Notes: a model not told the origin generated them from the letters alone. Counted from the first letter of the stretch, positions 26,342 through 36,281 are shown. The stretch: 64,000 bases of DNA from Pseudomonas taiwanensis (GCF_013393345.1 NZ_QJRF01000029.1:1-64000); one strand, 5' to 3'. A program made the numbers and translations.

Positions 26342-27226
26342 ATGTCCCCTGCCTATATCGGGCGCTTCGCCCCCACGCCCAGCGGCTATCTGCATTTCGG
26401 CTCGCTGGTCGCCGCCCTCGCCTCCTACCTCGATGCCCGCTCAGTCGGCGGCCGTTGGCTGCTGCGCATGGAAGACCTCGATCCTCCACGGGAAGTTGAA
26501 GGTGCCCAAGCGGCGATCCTCCGAACCCTGGAAACCTACGGCTTTGAGTGGGACGGCGAAATGGTGCGTCAAAGCGACCGCCACGAGGCGTACGCCAAGG
26601 TGATCGACCGTCTCTATGAGATGGGCCTGGCCTATGCCTGCACCTGTTCGCGCAAGCAGTTGGAAGGCAGCCTGGGTATCTATCCGGGGACCTGTCGCAA
26701 CGCACAGCATCCCCTGCACGATGCCGCCATCCGCATCCGTGTACCGGAGCTGGCATACCACTTCGTCGACCGCGTGCAGGGTGAATACCGCCAGCACCTG
26801 GGACGAGAAGTGGGCGATTTCGTCATCCGCCGCCGCGATGGGCTCTATGCCTATCAGTTGGCCGTGGTGCTGGACGATGCCTGGCAGGGTGTTACCGATA
26901 TCGTGCGGGGCGCCGACCTGCTGGACTCCACGCCGCGTCAGCTCTATCTGCAGGAACTGCTCGGATTCCGTCAGCCGCGCTATCTGCATGTGCCACTGAT
27001 CATCCAGCCGGATGGCCATAAGCTGGGCAAGTCCTATCGCTCGCCGCCCTTGCCGGCGGACAGCGCCGGACCGCTACTGGCACGCGCGCTGCGCACCCTC
27101 GGCCAGGAACCACCCGCCGAACTGGCCGAAGGCAGCCCCCGAGAAGCACTGGACTGGGGAATCGCCCATTGGGATGCCACGCGCATACCGCGTTGCCGAA
27201 CACTGGCCGAAACACAGCTGCGCTAG
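26342..27226 (+). CDS. gluQ: Glutamyl-Q tRNA(Asp) synthetase
   Basis: A 294-residue paralogue of the glutamyl-tRNA synthetase catalytic domain, lacking the anticodon-binding part. It attaches glutamate to queuosine in the tRNA-Asp anticodon. The class I signature is GRFAPTPSGYLHFGSL (HFGS for HIGH) and the KMSKS counterpart is KLGKS. A zinc site is suggested by CTCSRKQ...C. The gene is typically dksA-linked. An in-frame ATG at 26312 falls in the loop of the dksA hairpin, so I chose 26342. Confidence 0.94.
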   Translation: MSPAYIGRFAPTPSGYLHFGSLVAALASYLDARSVGGRWLLRMEDLDPPREVEGAQAAILRTLETYGFEWDGEMVRQSDRHEAYAKVIDRLYEMGLAYACTCSRKQLEGSLGIYPGTCRNAQHPLHDAAIRIRVPELAYHFVDRVQGEYRQHLGREVGDFVIRRRDGLYAYQLAVVLDDAWQGVTDIVRGADLLDSTPRQLYLQELLGFRQPRYLHVPLIIQPDGHKLGKSYRSPPLPADSAGPLLARALRTLGQEPPAELAEGSPREALDWGIAHWDATRIPRCRTLAETQLR

Positions 27227-27286
27227 CCACTCGCCGCCGTACCGGGCATTCGCTACCATCGCGGCAGACACGACGAGAATTGCGGC

Positions 27287-27463
27287 ATGTACATCTATCG
27301 ACTGGTCCTGCTCCTGGTGGTGGGAATCTACCTGTTCTCCCCCGCCATCATGGATTGGTGGATCGACCCCAACGGCGCCTGGTACCGCCCCTACCTGCTG
27401 TGGCTGATCCTGATCGTGGTGACCTTCATTCTGCAGAGTCAACGCGATGCTGATGAGCTTTAG
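27287..27463 (+). CDS. cbrX: CbrX-like small membrane protein
   Basis: A 58-residue protein (MYIYRLVLLLVVGIYLFSPA ... LLWLILIVVTFILQSQRDADEL) with two hydrophobic helices joined by a short WWIDPNGAWYRPY loop. It lies between gluQ and cbrA and its last 17 bases overlap the cbrA start. In other pseudomonads a small ORF named cbrX occupies this place and its translation drives cbrA translation. That coupling, not a separate biochemical role, is the likely function. Confidence 0.82.
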   Translation: MYIYRLVLLLVVGIYLFSPAIMDWWIDPNGAWYRPYLLWLILIVVTFILQSQRDADEL

Positions 27464-30401
27464 CCTCACCCAGCTGATCCTGATCAGCGCTGCCTATCTT
27501 CTGGCCCTGTTCGGCGTGGCCTGGCTCAGTGACCGGGGCTTCGTCCCGCGCTGGATCATCCGCCACCCGCTGACCTACACCCTGTCTCTGGGCGTGTACG
27601 CCAGCGCCTGGGCTTTCTACGGCACCGTCGGGCTCGCCTATCAATACGGCTACGGATTCCTTGCCAGCTACCTCGGCGTGTCGGGGGCGTTCCTGCTGGC
27701 ACCGGTTTTGCTCTATCCGATCCTGCGCATAACGCGCACCTACCAGCTTTCATCCCTGGCGGACCTCTTCGCCTTCCGCTTCCGCAGCACCTGGGCCGGT
27801 GCGCTGACCACGGTGATCATGATCATCGGCGTGCTGCCGCTACTGGCGCTGCAGATCCAGGCCGTGGCCGATTCGATCGGCATCCTCACCCGCGAGCCGG
27901 TGCACAACCGCGTCGCTTTCAGCTTCTGCGCCCTGATCACGCTGTTCACCATCCTCTTCGGCGCACGCCATATCGCCACCCGCGAGAAGCACGCCGGCCT
28001 GGTGTTCGCCATCGCCTTCGAATCGGTGGTCAAGCTGGTGGCCCTGGGCGGTATCGGCTTCTATGCCCTCTACGGCGTATTCGGCGGCCCACGCGAACTG
28101 GAGCTGTGGCTACTGCAGAACCAGGCCGCCCTCTCCACCCTGCACACGCCTCTGCAAGAAGGTCCATGGCGCACGCTGCTGCTGGTGTTCTTCGCATCAG
28201 CGATCGTCATGCCGCACATGTACCACATGACCTTCACCGAGAATCTCAACCCACGCGCCATGGTCAGCGCGAGCTGGGGTCTGCCCCTGTTCCTGCTGTT
28301 GATGAGCCTGGCCATTCCGCTGATTCTCTGGGCCGGCCTCAAGCTGGGCGCCACCACCAACCCTGAATACTTCACGCTCGGCCTCGGTATTGCCGTCGAC
28401 AATCCGGTGCTGGCCTTGCTCGCCTATGTCGGGGGCCTGTCCGCTGCCAGTGGCCTGATCATCGTGCTGACCCTGGCGCTCTCCGGCATGGCCCTGAACC
28501 ACCTGGTGCTGCCGCTCTACCAGCCACCCGCCGAAGGCAACATCTACCGCTGGCTGAAGTGGACCCGTCGCGCGCTGATCGCCTTCATCATCATGGCCGG
28601 CTACGGTTTCTACCTGCTGCTGGGCGCCGAGCAGGATCTCTCCAACCTCGGCATCGTCGCTTTCGTCGCCACCCTGCAGTTCCTTCCCGGCGCGCTGTCG
28701 GTGCTCTATTGGCCGACGGCCAACCGCCGCGGCTTCATCGCAGGCCTGCTGGCAGGCTTCATCGTATGGCTGTTCGCCATGCTGCTGCCACTGGTGGGCA
28801 ACCTGCAGGGCGTCTACCTGCCGCTGTTCAACGCCATCTACGTGCTCGACGACACCAGCTGGCACATCGCGGCCATCGCCTCCCTGGCAGCCAACGTGCT
28901 GATCTTCACCCTGGTCTCGCTCTTCACCGAAGCCAGCCCCGAAGAACGCAGCGCCGCCGAAGCCTGCACCGTGGACAACGTACGCCGCCCACAACGCCGC
29001 GAACTGGTGGCCAGCTCGCCGCAGGAATTCGCCAGCCAGCTGGCCAAGCCCCTGGGCGCCAAGACGGCACAGAAGGAAGTCGAACAGGCGCTGCGTGACC
29101 TGCACTTGCCCTTCGACGAACGCCGCCCCTATGCCCTGCGCCGCCTGCGTGACCGCATCGAAGCCAACCTCTCCGGCCTGATGGGCCCGAGCGTTGCCCA
29201 GGACATGGTGGAAACCTTCCTGCCCTACAAATCCGGCAGCGAAGGCTACGTGACCGAGGACATCCACTTCATCGAAAGCCGGCTGGAGGACTACCACTCG
29301 CGCCTCACCGGCCTGGCTGCCGAACTAGACGCCTTGCGCCGTTACCACCGCCAGACCTTGCAGGAACTGCCCATGGGCGTCTGCTCGCTGGCCAAGGACC
29401 AGGAAATCCTGATGTGGAACCGCGCCATGGAGGAACTGACCGAGATTCCCGCCCAGCGCGTCGTGGGATCGCGCCTGTCCACCATCGCCGAGCCCTGGAA
29501 AGGATTGCTGGAAGGCTTCATCAATCTGCCCGACGAGCACCTGCACAAACAGCGCCTGACCCTGGACGGCCAGGTGCGTGCACTCAACCTGCACAAGGCG
29601 GCGATCGAAGAACCCCTGGCCCCTGGCAGCAGCGGACTGGTGCTGCTGGTGGAAGACGTGACCGACACGCAGTTGCTGGAAGACAAGCTGGTGCACTCCG
29701 AGCGCCTTGCATCCATCGGCCGCCTCGCGGCCGGCGTTGCCCACGAAATCGGTAACCCCATCACGGGCATCGCCTGCCTGGCGCAGAACCTGCGCGAAGA
29801 GCGCGAAGGCGATTCCGAGATCAAGGAACTCAGCAGCCAGATCCTCGAACAGACCAAGCGCGTCACGCGTATCGTTCAGTCGCTGATGAGCTTCGCCCAC
29901 GCCGGTGGCCGCCAGCAGGCCAGCGAGCCGGTGTGCCTGGCTGAGGTCGCGCAGGACGCCATTGGACTGCTGTCACTGAACAAGCGCAGCATCGATGTGA
30001 ACTTCTTCAACCTCTGCGATCCGCAGCACGTCGTCGAAGGCGACCCGCAGCGTCTCGCCCAGGTCCTGATCAACCTGTTGTCCAACGCCCGCGACGCGTC
30101 CCCCGTGGGTAGCGCCATCCGCGTGACGAGTGAAGCCTCGGAACACACCGTCGATCTCGTCGTGGAAGACGAAGGTAGCGGCATTCCGAAGGCGATCATG
30201 GACCGCCTGTTCGAACCCTTCTTCACCACCAAGGACCCAGGGAAAGGGACCGGCCTTGGCCTTGCACTGGTCTATTCGATCGTGGAAGAGCATTATGGAC
30301 AGATAACCATCGAAAGCCCGGCCGACTCCGAGAGCCAGCGCGGCACCCGAATCAGGGTGACGTTGCCTCGTTTTGTCGAAGCTACATCCGCCGTGGGCTG
30401 A
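27447..30401 (+). CDS. cbrA: CbrA, sensor histidine kinase fused to an SLC5-like transporter domain
   Basis: A 984-residue inner membrane sensor for carbon/nitrogen balance. Residues 1 to about 500 form a sodium/solute symporter-like region with about 12 helices; CbrA is known to take up histidine through such a domain. A PAS-like segment (LPMGVCSLAKDQEILMWN) follows, then HisKA with the phospho-acceptor in VAHEIGNPITG, and HATPase motifs NLLSNARDAS, DEGSGIP and GTGLGLAL. Another ATG two codons in (27453) is the commonly used start. The start region lies inside cbrX. Confidence 0.96.
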   Translation: MLMSFSLTQLILISAAYLLALFGVAWLSDRGFVPRWIIRHPLTYTLSLGVYASAWAFYGTVGLAYQYGYGFLASYLGVSGAFLLAPVLLYPILRITRTYQLSSLADLFAFRFRSTWAGALTTVIMIIGVLPLLALQIQAVADSIGILTREPVHNRVAFSFCALITLFTILFGARHIATREKHAGLVFAIAFESVVKLVALGGIGFYALYGVFGGPRELELWLLQNQAALSTLHTPLQEGPWRTLLLVFFASAIVMPHMYHMTFTENLNPRAMVSASWGLPLFLLLMSLAIPLILWAGLKLGATTNPEYFTLGLGIAVDNPVLALLAYVGGLSAASGLIIVLTLALSGMALNHLVLPLYQPPAEGNIYRWLKWTRRALIAFIIMAGYGFYLLLGAEQDLSNLGIVAFVATLQFLPGALSVLYWPTANRRGFIAGLLAGFIVWLFAMLLPLVGNLQGVYLPLFNAIYVLDDTSWHIAAIASLAANVLIFTLVSLFTEASPEERSAAEACTVDNVRRPQRRELVASSPQEFASQLAKPLGAKTAQKEVEQALRDLHLPFDERRPYALRRLRDRIEANLSGLMGPSVAQDMVETFLPYKSGSEGYVTEDIHFIESRLEDYHSRLTGLAAELDALRRYHRQTLQELPMGVCSLAKDQEILMWNRAMEELTEIPAQRVVGSRLSTIAEPWKGLLEGFINLPDEHLHKQRLTLDGQVRALNLHKAAIEEPLAPGSSGLVLLVEDVTDTQLLEDKLVHSERLASIGRLAAGVAHEIGNPITGIACLAQNLREEREGDSEIKELSSQILEQTKRVTRIVQSLMSFAHAGGRQQASEPVCLAEVAQDAIGLLSLNKRSIDVNFFNLCDPQHVVEGDPQRLAQVLINLLSNARDASPVGSAIRVTSEASEHTVDLVVEDEGSGIPKAIMDRLFEPFFTTKDPGKGTGLGLALVYSIVEEHYGQITIESPADSESQRGTRIRVTLPRFVEATSAVG

Positions 30402-30423
30402 GACCGTCTAGAGAGCCGAATTA

Positions 30424-31851
30424 ATGCCACATATTCTGATCGTCGAAGACGAAACCATCATTCGCTCAGCCCTGCGACGCCTGCTGGAACGCAACCAGTA
30501 CCAGGTCAGCGAGGCAGGCTCCGTGCAGGAAGCCCAGGAGCGCTACAGCATTCCCGGTTTCGACCTGATCATCAGCGACCTTCGCCTGCCCGGCGCTCCC
30601 GGTACCGAACTGATCAAACTGGCCCAGGGCACCCCGGTGCTGATCATGACCAGCTACGCCAGCCTGCGCTCGGCGGTGGACTCGATGAAGATGGGCGCGG
30701 TGGACTACATCGCCAAGCCCTTCGACCATGACGAAATGCTCCAGGCCGTCTCGCGCATCCTCAAGGAGCGCCAGGAAGCCAGGTCGACCCCGAGCGAGCG
30801 CCCCACTGCGGGCCGTGGCGGTGACAAGGCCGCTGCCGCCAATGCCGATGGCGAGATCGGCATCATTGGGTCCTGCTCGGCGATGCTCGAGCTCTACAGC
30901 AAGATCCGCAAGGTCGCCCCGACCGACTCCACCGTGTTGATCCAGGGGGAGTCCGGCACCGGCAAGGAACTGGTGGCCCGCGCCCTGCACAACCTTTCCC
31001 GTCGCGCCAAGGCACCGTTGATTTCGGTGAACTGCGCGGCCATTCCGGAAACGCTGATCGAGTCGGAACTCTTCGGCCACGAGAAAGGTGCGTTCACCGG
31101 CGCCACCGCCGGCCGTGCCGGTCTGGTGGAAGCCGCCGACGGTGGCACCCTGTTCCTCGACGAGATCGGCGAACTGCCGCTGGAAGCTCAGGCGCGTCTG
31201 CTGCGCGTCCTGCAGGAAGGCGAGATTCGCCGTGTGGGTTCGGTGCAATCGCAGAAGGTCGATGTGCGCCTGATCGCCGCCACCCACCGCGACCTCAAGA
31301 CGCTGGCCAAGACCGGCCAGTTCCGCGAGGACCTCTATTACCGCCTGCACGTCATCTCCCTGAAGCTGCCCGCCCTGCGCGAGCGCGGTAACGACGTGCT
31401 GGAAATCGCCCGCTCCTTCCTGGCGCGCCAGTGCTCCCAGATGGGACGCGAAAGCCTGCGCTTCGCCGCGGATGCCGAACAGGCCATCCGCCACTACAAC
31501 TGGCCAGGTAACGTGCGGGAACTGGAGAACGCCATCGAGCGCGCGGTGATCCTGTGCGAGAGCCCGGACATTTCGGCAGACCTGCTGGGCATCGACATCG
31601 AGCTGGATGACCTGGACGACCTGGACTTCAACGAAGCCGCAGCGCCGGCCCAGGCCAACAACACAGCCCACGAGCCCACTGAAGACCTGTCGCTCGAAGA
31701 CTACTTCCAGCACTTCGTGCTGGAGCACCAGGACCACATGACCGAAACCGAGCTGGCCCGCAAACTGGGTATCAGCCGCAAATGCCTGTGGGAACGCCGC
31801 CAGCGCCTGGGCATCCCGCGCCGCAAATCGGGCGCTGCAGCCGGGCCTTGA
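30424..31851 (+). CDS. cbrB: CbrB, NtrC-family sigma54 response regulator
   Basis: A 475-residue response regulator. The REC domain has the phospho-acceptor Asp in [10 protein letters not shown] (about residue 53); the AAA+ domain has Walker A GESGTGKE, the sigma54-contact loop GAFTGA and Walker [11 protein letters not shown]; the C-terminal Fis-type helix-turn-helix is [21 protein letters not shown]. With CbrA it activates crcZ and catabolic operons when preferred carbon is low. A possible binding site lies just downstream (31898-31924). Confidence 0.97.
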   Translation: MPHILIVEDETIIRSALRRLLERNQYQVSEAGSVQEAQERYSIPGFDLIISDLRLPGAPGTELIKLAQGTPVLIMTSYASLRSAVDSMKMGAVDYIAKPFDHDEMLQAVSRILKERQEARSTPSERPTAGRGGDKAAAANADGEIGIIGSCSAMLELYSKIRKVAPTDSTVLIQGESGTGKELVARALHNLSRRAKAPLISVNCAAIPETLIESELFGHEKGAFTGATAGRAGLVEAADGGTLFLDEIGELPLEAQARLLRVLQEGEIRRVGSVQSQKVDVRLIAATHRDLKTLAKTGQFREDLYYRLHVISLKLPALRERGNDVLEIARSFLARQCSQMGRESLRFAADAEQAIRHYNWPGNVRELENAIERAVILCESPDISADLLGIDIELDDLDDLDFNEAAAPAQANNTAHEPTEDLSLEDYFQHFVLEHQDHMTETELARKLGISRKCLWERRQRLGIPRRKSGAAAGP

Positions 31852-31897
31852 GCGCCGGCGAGGGTGACAGCACGGAAACACAACAGGTTCCGTTTGC

Positions 31898-31924
31898 TGT
31901 TACCCCGCCTAACATCACGTAACA
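31898..31924 (+). promoter_or_regulatory. Probable CbrB enhancer site for crcZ
   Basis: TGTTAC (31898-31903) and GTAACA (31919-31924) are perfect inverted repeats with a 15-bp spacer. They lie about 125-150 bp before the predicted crcZ start, a usual distance for a sigma54 enhancer, and resemble the TGTTAC-type dyads reported for CbrB. The site sits on the cbrB side of the cbrB terminator. Confidence 0.7.
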
Positions 31925-31963
31925 AAGCCGGGTTTAAAGGTAACGAAAACCCGGCTTTTTTTT
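31924..31963 (+). terminator. cbrB intrinsic terminator
   Basis: AAAGCCGGGTTT (31924-31935) pairs with AAACCCGGCTTT (31947-31958), followed by a run of T to 31963. It insulates crcZ from cbrB transcription. Confidence 0.9.
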
Positions 31964-32021
31964 GCCCCTCGCTCAGCCATCGACCCCCGCAAAGCCTTGA
32001 TTTACAAGGAATCTCAAAAGT

Positions 32022-32036
32022 TGGCATGGCTTCTGC
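32022..32036 (+). promoter_or_regulatory. Sigma54 promoter of crcZ
   Basis: TTGGCATGGCTTCTGCT shows GG (32023-32024) and GC (32035-32036) ten bases apart, the sigma54 -24/-12 pattern. It predicts a start near 32047. Confidence 0.85.
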
Positions 32037-32046
32037 TTTATCTCTG

Positions 32047-32420
32047 GCACAACAACAATAACAAACGCTGAACCCCACAATAAAAACAAGACGTATCGAC
32101 TCCAGCACAACAAAAACAAAACAGCGGAGGCGCAGCTAACTGATTCTTTTGGAGAGGAATTGCCCTTGGGGCTCGCCCCACAGCCAGACCGAGAACAATA
32201 AAACTGTCCCGAGACAGCACCCGTACTGGTTGGGTCATGGAATGATCAAGGCACCATCAGCGTCCAAAGCAATCCGTTTGCTATTAACCCTCGATTGGAG
32301 GGCATATCCAGAGGTGAAGTGCCTGCTGGACCGGGTCGAACAACAAAAACACCAAGCCCGAAACAATAAAAACAAAGCACGCACCAATTTGGGGGGGAGC
32401 TTCGGCTCCCCCAGTAGCTT
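32047..32420 (+). ncRNA. crcZ: CrcZ small RNA, Hfq/Crc-titrating regulator of catabolite repression
   Basis: A roughly 370-nt RNA in the standard CrcZ place between cbrB and pcnB, opening GCACAACAACAATAAC like P. aeruginosa CrcZ. It carries six A-rich CA motifs able to bind Hfq/Crc: near 32050-32065, 32077-32090, 32107-32122, 32193-32203, 32339-32352 and 32361-32376. When made, it sequesters Hfq/Crc and relieves repression of secondary carbon genes. Boundaries are inferred from the promoter and the end hairpin. No protein-coding potential is credible here. Confidence 0.9.
32393..32412 (+). terminator. crcZ terminator hairpin
   Basis: GGGGGAGC and GCTCCCCC form an 8-bp stem with a stable TTCG tetraloop. 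The tail is weak in T (AGTAGCTTTGCC), so the exact RNA end is uncertain. Confidence 0.75.
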
Positions 32421-32461
32421 TGCCTTCTCTCAGACCTTTTCTTCTCCATCCCCCCTCCCAG

Positions 32462-32470
32462 TGCTAGAAT
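32462..32470 (+). promoter_or_regulatory. Extended -10 promoter before pcnB
   Basis: TGCTAGAAT fits an extended -10 element about 60 bp upstream of the pcnB start, between the crcZ terminator and pcnB. No good -35 is visible. Confidence 0.4.
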
Positions 32471-32531
32471 CCGCGGCCATCGTGCGCCCATATCCTTTTC
32501 TGGCCGTCCATTCCGCAAAACAGTGCATCCC

Positions 32532-33938
32532 ATGCTGAAGAAGCTGTTCCAGTCTTTCCGATCCCCCCTGCGCCGCGCGCAGCATCCGCGCAGCACACCC
32601 GAAGTACTGGGCAACAATCAGCACTCGCTGCACCGCTCGGGCATCAGCCGCAACGCCGTGGTGGTCGTAGACCGCCTGCAGAAGGCGGGTTATCAGGCCT
32701 ATGTCGTTGGCGGTTGCGTCCGCGACCTGCTGCTGAACCTGCGCCCCAAGGATTTCGACGTGGCCACCAGCGCCACCCCGGAACAGGTGCGTGCCGAATT
32801 CCGTAATGCGCGGGTGATCGGCCGTCGCTTCAAGCTGGCCCATGTGCAGTTCGGCCGGGAGATCATCGAAGTCGCCACCTTCCGCGCCAATCACCCGCAA
32901 GGTGAAGACGAGGAAGACAGCAACCAGGCCTCGCGCAATGAAAGCGGTCGAATCCTGCGCGACAACGTCTACGGCAGCCTGGAAGACGACGCCCAGCGTC
33001 GTGACTTCACCATCAATGCGCTCTACTACGACCCGACCACCGAACGCATCCTCGACTACGCCCACGGCGTGCATGACATCCGCAATAGGCTGGTGCGCCT
33101 GATCGGTATCCCCGAGCAGCGTTACCAGGAAGACCCGGTGCGCATGCTGCGTGCCGCGCGGTTCGCCGCCAAGCTGGACTTCGAGATCGAGAAACACAGT
33201 GCCGCGCCCATTCGCCGCCTGGCACCGATGCTGCGCGAGATTCCCTCCGCGCGCCTGTTCGACGAAGTGCTCAAGCTGTTCCTCAGCGGCAAGGCCGAGC
33301 GCACCTTCGAGCTGCTGGTGGAATACGACCTCTTCGCCCCGCTGTTCCCGGCCAGCGCCGCTGCGCTGGAACGTGACCCCGAATACACCGGTCGACTGAT
33401 CCGCCAGGCGTTGATCAACACCGACGAGCGCATCCGCCAGAACAAACCCGTTACCCCGGCGTTCCTCTTTGCCGCCTTGTTGTGGCCGGCCCTGCCCGCC
33501 CGTGCGGCGCAGCTGCAGGAACGCGGCATGCCGCCGATACCGGCAATGCAGGAAGCCGCCCACGGCCTGATCATGGAACAGGTCCAGCGCACTGCCATTC
33601 CCAAGCGTTTCAGCATCCCGATCCGCGAGATATGGGACATGCAGGAACGCCTGCCGCGCCGCAGCGGCAAGCGCGCCGACCTGTTGCTGGAAAATCCGCG
33701 TTTCCGTGCCGGCTACGACTTCCTGCTGCTGCGTGAAAGCGCCGGCGAGCAAACCGATGGCCTGGGCGACTGGTGGACCGATTACCAGGACGCCAGCGAC
33801 AGCCAGCGCCGCAACATGATCCGCGAGCTGAGCGCCAAGGATGACCAGCAGCCCTCGGGTCAGCGTCGCCGTCGCGGTGGCAGCCGCCGCCGTCGTGGCC
33901 CGCGTAGCGACAACGCCCCCGGCACTCCGGGCGAGTAA
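32532..33938 (+). CDS. pcnB: Poly(A) polymerase I
   Basis: A 468-residue class II nucleotidyltransferase that adds poly(A) tails to RNA and promotes decay. It shows VVGGCVRDLLL and the catalytic DFDVA Asp pair (about residues 60-80), RRDFTINALYY, and EDPVRMLRAARFAAKL. The C-terminal tail is strongly basic (RRRRGGSRRRRGP), a likely RNA-binding arm. I chose MLKKLFQSF at 32532 over the ATG three codons earlier by family length; the two are nearly equivalent. folK follows two bases after the stop. Confidence 0.95.
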   Translation: MLKKLFQSFRSPLRRAQHPRSTPEVLGNNQHSLHRSGISRNAVVVVDRLQKAGYQAYVVGGCVRDLLLNLRPKDFDVATSATPEQVRAEFRNARVIGRRFKLAHVQFGREIIEVATFRANHPQGEDEEDSNQASRNESGRILRDNVYGSLEDDAQRRDFTINALYYDPTTERILDYAHGVHDIRNRLVRLIGIPEQRYQEDPVRMLRAARFAAKLDFEIEKHSAAPIRRLAPMLREIPSARLFDEVLKLFLSGKAERTFELLVEYDLFAPLFPASAAALERDPEYTGRLIRQALINTDERIRQNKPVTPAFLFAALLWPALPARAAQLQERGMPPIPAMQEAAHGLIMEQVQRTAIPKRFSIPIREIWDMQERLPRRSGKRADLLLENPRFRAGYDFLLLRESAGEQTDGLGDWWTDYQDASDSQRRNMIRELSAKDDQQPSGQRRRRGGSRRRRGPRSDNAPGTPGE

Positions 33939-33940
33939 TC

Positions 33941-34441
33941 ATGGAGCGCGTGTACATCGGCCTCGGCAGCAATCTCGCCGAACCCGTCAGCCAGCTGCGT
34001 GGCGCCCTCGAAGCACTGGGCGACCTGCCCCGCACCCGGCTCGCTGCCGTTTCCTCGCTCTATGCCAGCGATCCGCTCGGCCCGCCGGACCAGCCCCGCT
34101 ACGTCAATGCCGTCGCGGCCCTGGAAACCGAACTCGCACCGCTGGAACTGCTGGATGCCCTGCAAACCATCGAGCTTGCGCAGGGGCGTGTACGCAAGGA
34201 CGAGCGCTGGGGCCCCCGCACGCTGGACCTGGACATTCTCTTGTTCGGCCAACGCCGGATCGACGAGCCGCGGTTGCAGGTTCCGCACTACCACATGCAT
34301 GCCCGCGCCTTCGTGCTCTATCCCCTGGCGGAAATCGCCGGTGACCTGCAGCTGCCCGATGGGCGCCCGCTGCAAACGCTGCTGGACGCCTGCCCCTTCG
34401 AAGGCCTCGAGCGCCTGCCCGACCTGGCGGTAACGCCGTAA
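33941..34441 (+). CDS. folK: HPPK, 6-hydroxymethyl-dihydropterin pyrophosphokinase
   Basis: A 166-residue enzyme of folate synthesis that transfers pyrophosphate from ATP to 6-hydroxymethyl-7,8-dihydropterin. Family motifs are complete: YIGLGSNL at the N terminus, the metal-binding RTLDLDILLFG, and HARAFVLYPLAEIA. It begins two bases after pcnB, the usual pairing. Confidence 0.95.
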   Translation: MERVYIGLGSNLAEPVSQLRGALEALGDLPRTRLAAVSSLYASDPLGPPDQPRYVNAVAALETELAPLELLDALQTIELAQGRVRKDERWGPRTLDLDILLFGQRRIDEPRLQVPHYHMHARAFVLYPLAEIAGDLQLPDGRPLQTLLDACPFEGLERLPDLAVTP

Positions 34442-34461
34442 CAGGTCGGTAACACCTGCAA

Positions 34462-34493
34462 TTGACTTCATGCCCCCCCATCGGGACTATAAG
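34462..34493 (+). promoter_or_regulatory. Possible panB promoter
   Basis: TTGACT (34462-34467) and ACTATA/TATAAG (34486-34493) are spaced 18-20 bp apart, between folK and panB. It is a plausible sigma70 promoter with a slightly long spacer. Confidence 0.4.
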
Positions 34494-34543
34494 CGTCCCG
34501 TTGCCCCGCGCCGGTGCAAACTGGTGCCGATGAGGACGTTTTC

Positions 34544-35344
34544 ATGCCTGATGTGACCCTGACCACCCTGCAAGAGCTCAAGCTGAAAGGCGAGAAGATC
34601 GCCATGCTGACAGCCTATGACGCCACTTTTGCCCAGGCCGCCTGCCAGGCCGGCGTGGATGTGCTGCTGGTGGGTGATTCCCTTGGCATGGTCCTGCAAG
34701 GCCATGACAGCACCCTGCCGGTCAGCGTGACCGAAATGGCCTATCACACTGCAGCCGTGAAACGCGGTAACCAGGGCGCGCTGATCATCAGCGACCTGCC
34801 GTTCATGGCCTATGCCAACCTCGAGCAGACCTTCGCCAATTCCGCCGCGCTGATGCAGGCCGGTGCCCACATGGTCAAGCTGGAAGGCGCCGCCTGGCTC
34901 GCCGATCCGATCCGCCTGCTGGCCGAGCGCGGTGTGCCGGTCTGCGCCCACCTGGGCCTGACCCCGCAAGCCGTGAACATTCTCGGCGGCTACAAGGTCC
35001 AGGGTCGCCAGGAAGCCCAGGCGCGCCAACTGCGCGCCGACGCCATGGCCCTGGAACAAGCCGGCGCAGCCATGCTGCTGCTGGAATGCGTGCCCAGCGA
35101 GCTGGCCGCCGAAATCACCCAGTCGGTGAAAATCCCGGTAATCGGCATCGGCGCAGGCAGCGCCACCGATGGCCAGGTACTGGTCCTGCACGACATGCTC
35201 GGCCTGTCCCTCACCGGCCGCGCACCCAAGTTCGTGAAAAACTTCATGGAAGGTCAGACCAGCATCCAGGCTGCGCTCACCGCCTATGTCCAGGCCGTCA
35301 AGGACGTCACTTTCCCCGCCGCCGAACACGGATTCTCCGCATGA
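34544..35344 (+). CDS. panB: PanB, ketopantoate hydroxymethyltransferase
   Basis: A 266-residue TIM-barrel enzyme that adds a hydroxymethyl group from methylenetetrahydrofolate to 2-ketoisovalerate, giving ketopantoate in pantothenate synthesis. Family motifs are TAYDATFAQ, the metal site [18 protein letters not shown], and [25 protein letters not shown] lies upstream of this ATG. The substrate comes from the branched-chain pathway of ilvC and ilvIH. The stop overlaps the panC start (ATGA). Confidence 0.96.
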   Translation: MPDVTLTTLQELKLKGEKIAMLTAYDATFAQAACQAGVDVLLVGDSLGMVLQGHDSTLPVSVTEMAYHTAAVKRGNQGALIISDLPFMAYANLEQTFANSAALMQAGAHMVKLEGAAWLADPIRLLAERGVPVCAHLGLTPQAVNILGGYKVQGRQEAQARQLRADAMALEQAGAAMLLLECVPSELAAEITQSVKIPVIGIGAGSATDGQVLVLHDMLGLSLTGRAPKFVKNFMEGQTSIQAALTAYVQAVKDVTFPAAEHGFSA

Positions 35345-36201
35345 TCACCGTCAAGACCGTCCGCGAACTGCGTGCCGCCATCGCCCGCGCACGCAACGAG
35401 GGCAAGCGCATCGGCTTCGTGCCGACGATGGGCAACCTCCACGCCGGGCACGTCGCCCTGGTGGAGAAGGCCAGCCAGCGAGCCGACTTCGTGGTCGCCA
35501 GCATCTTCGTCAACCCGCTGCAATTCGGCCCCAGCGAAGACCTGGCCAAGTATCCGCGCACCCTGGTATCCGACCAGGAGAAGCTGGTGGCCGCTGGCTG
35601 CCAACTGCTGTTCCATCCGGACGTGGAAGAGATGTACCCGGACGGCATGGACGGCCAGACCCGCGTAAATGTGCCGCTGGTGTCCGAAGGTCTCTGTGGC
35701 GGTAGCCGCCCTGGTCATTTCGAGGGCGTCGCCACCGTAGTCAGCAAGCTGTTCAACATGGTCCAGCCTGACCTCGCGATATTCGGCGAGAAGGACTTCC
35801 AGCAGTTGGCAGTCATCCGCAAGCTGGCGCGCGACCTGAACATGCCGATCCAGGTCATGGGCGAACCCACGGTCCGTGCCGAAGATGGCCTGGCCCTGTC
35901 GTCTCGCAATGGTTACCTGGACGACGCCCAGCGCGCGGCCGCCCCCGCCCTGTACCGCACCCTCCAGCAACTGGCCTCCGCCATCCGCGCAGGCCGCCGC
36001 GATTTCGCCGCACTGGAACAGGAAGGCCAGGCCGAACTGGCCAGGGCCGGTTTCCGCCCGGATTACCTGGAAGTCCGCGAAGCGCTGAATCTGCGCCCCG
36101 CCGGCAACAAGGACCATCAGTTGGTGATCCTCGGTGCCGCCTTCATGGGTAACACCCGCCTGATCGACAACCTTGCCTTCAACCTCGAAGCGCAAGCCTG
36201 A
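35341..36201 (+). CDS. panC: PanC, pantothenate synthetase
   Basis: A 286-residue enzyme that joins pantoate and beta-alanine with ATP. It belongs to the cytidylyltransferase-like group: the HIGH motif appears in [10 protein letters not shown] (about residues 28-37), [14 protein letters not shown] binds pantoate and ATP, and the KMSKS counterpart is [10 protein letters not shown]. The start overlaps the panB stop by four bases. Beta-alanine is supplied by PanD, the next gene. Confidence 0.96.
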   Translation: MITVKTVRELRAAIARARNEGKRIGFVPTMGNLHAGHVALVEKASQRADFVVASIFVNPLQFGPSEDLAKYPRTLVSDQEKLVAAGCQLLFHPDVEEMYPDGMDGQTRVNVPLVSEGLCGGSRPGHFEGVATVVSKLFNMVQPDLAIFGEKDFQQLAVIRKLARDLNMPIQVMGEPTVRAEDGLALSSRNGYLDDAQRAAAPALYRTLQQLASAIRAGRRDFAALEQEGQAELARAGFRPDYLEVREALNLRPAGNKDHQLVILGAAFMGNTRLIDNLAFNLEAQA

Positions 36202-36281
36202 TCGACGCCCGTCATAGCCTTGAACCCCCTCGGGGGTTCGGGCAAACTCTGCCGCCGCCCGCATCCTGACGAGGAAAAGCC

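Noticed and set aside
31852-32531. A protein gene in the crcZ region
   Set aside because: The visible frames are short and cross the CA motifs and terminators; the region is fully explained by the CbrB site, terminator and CrcZ.
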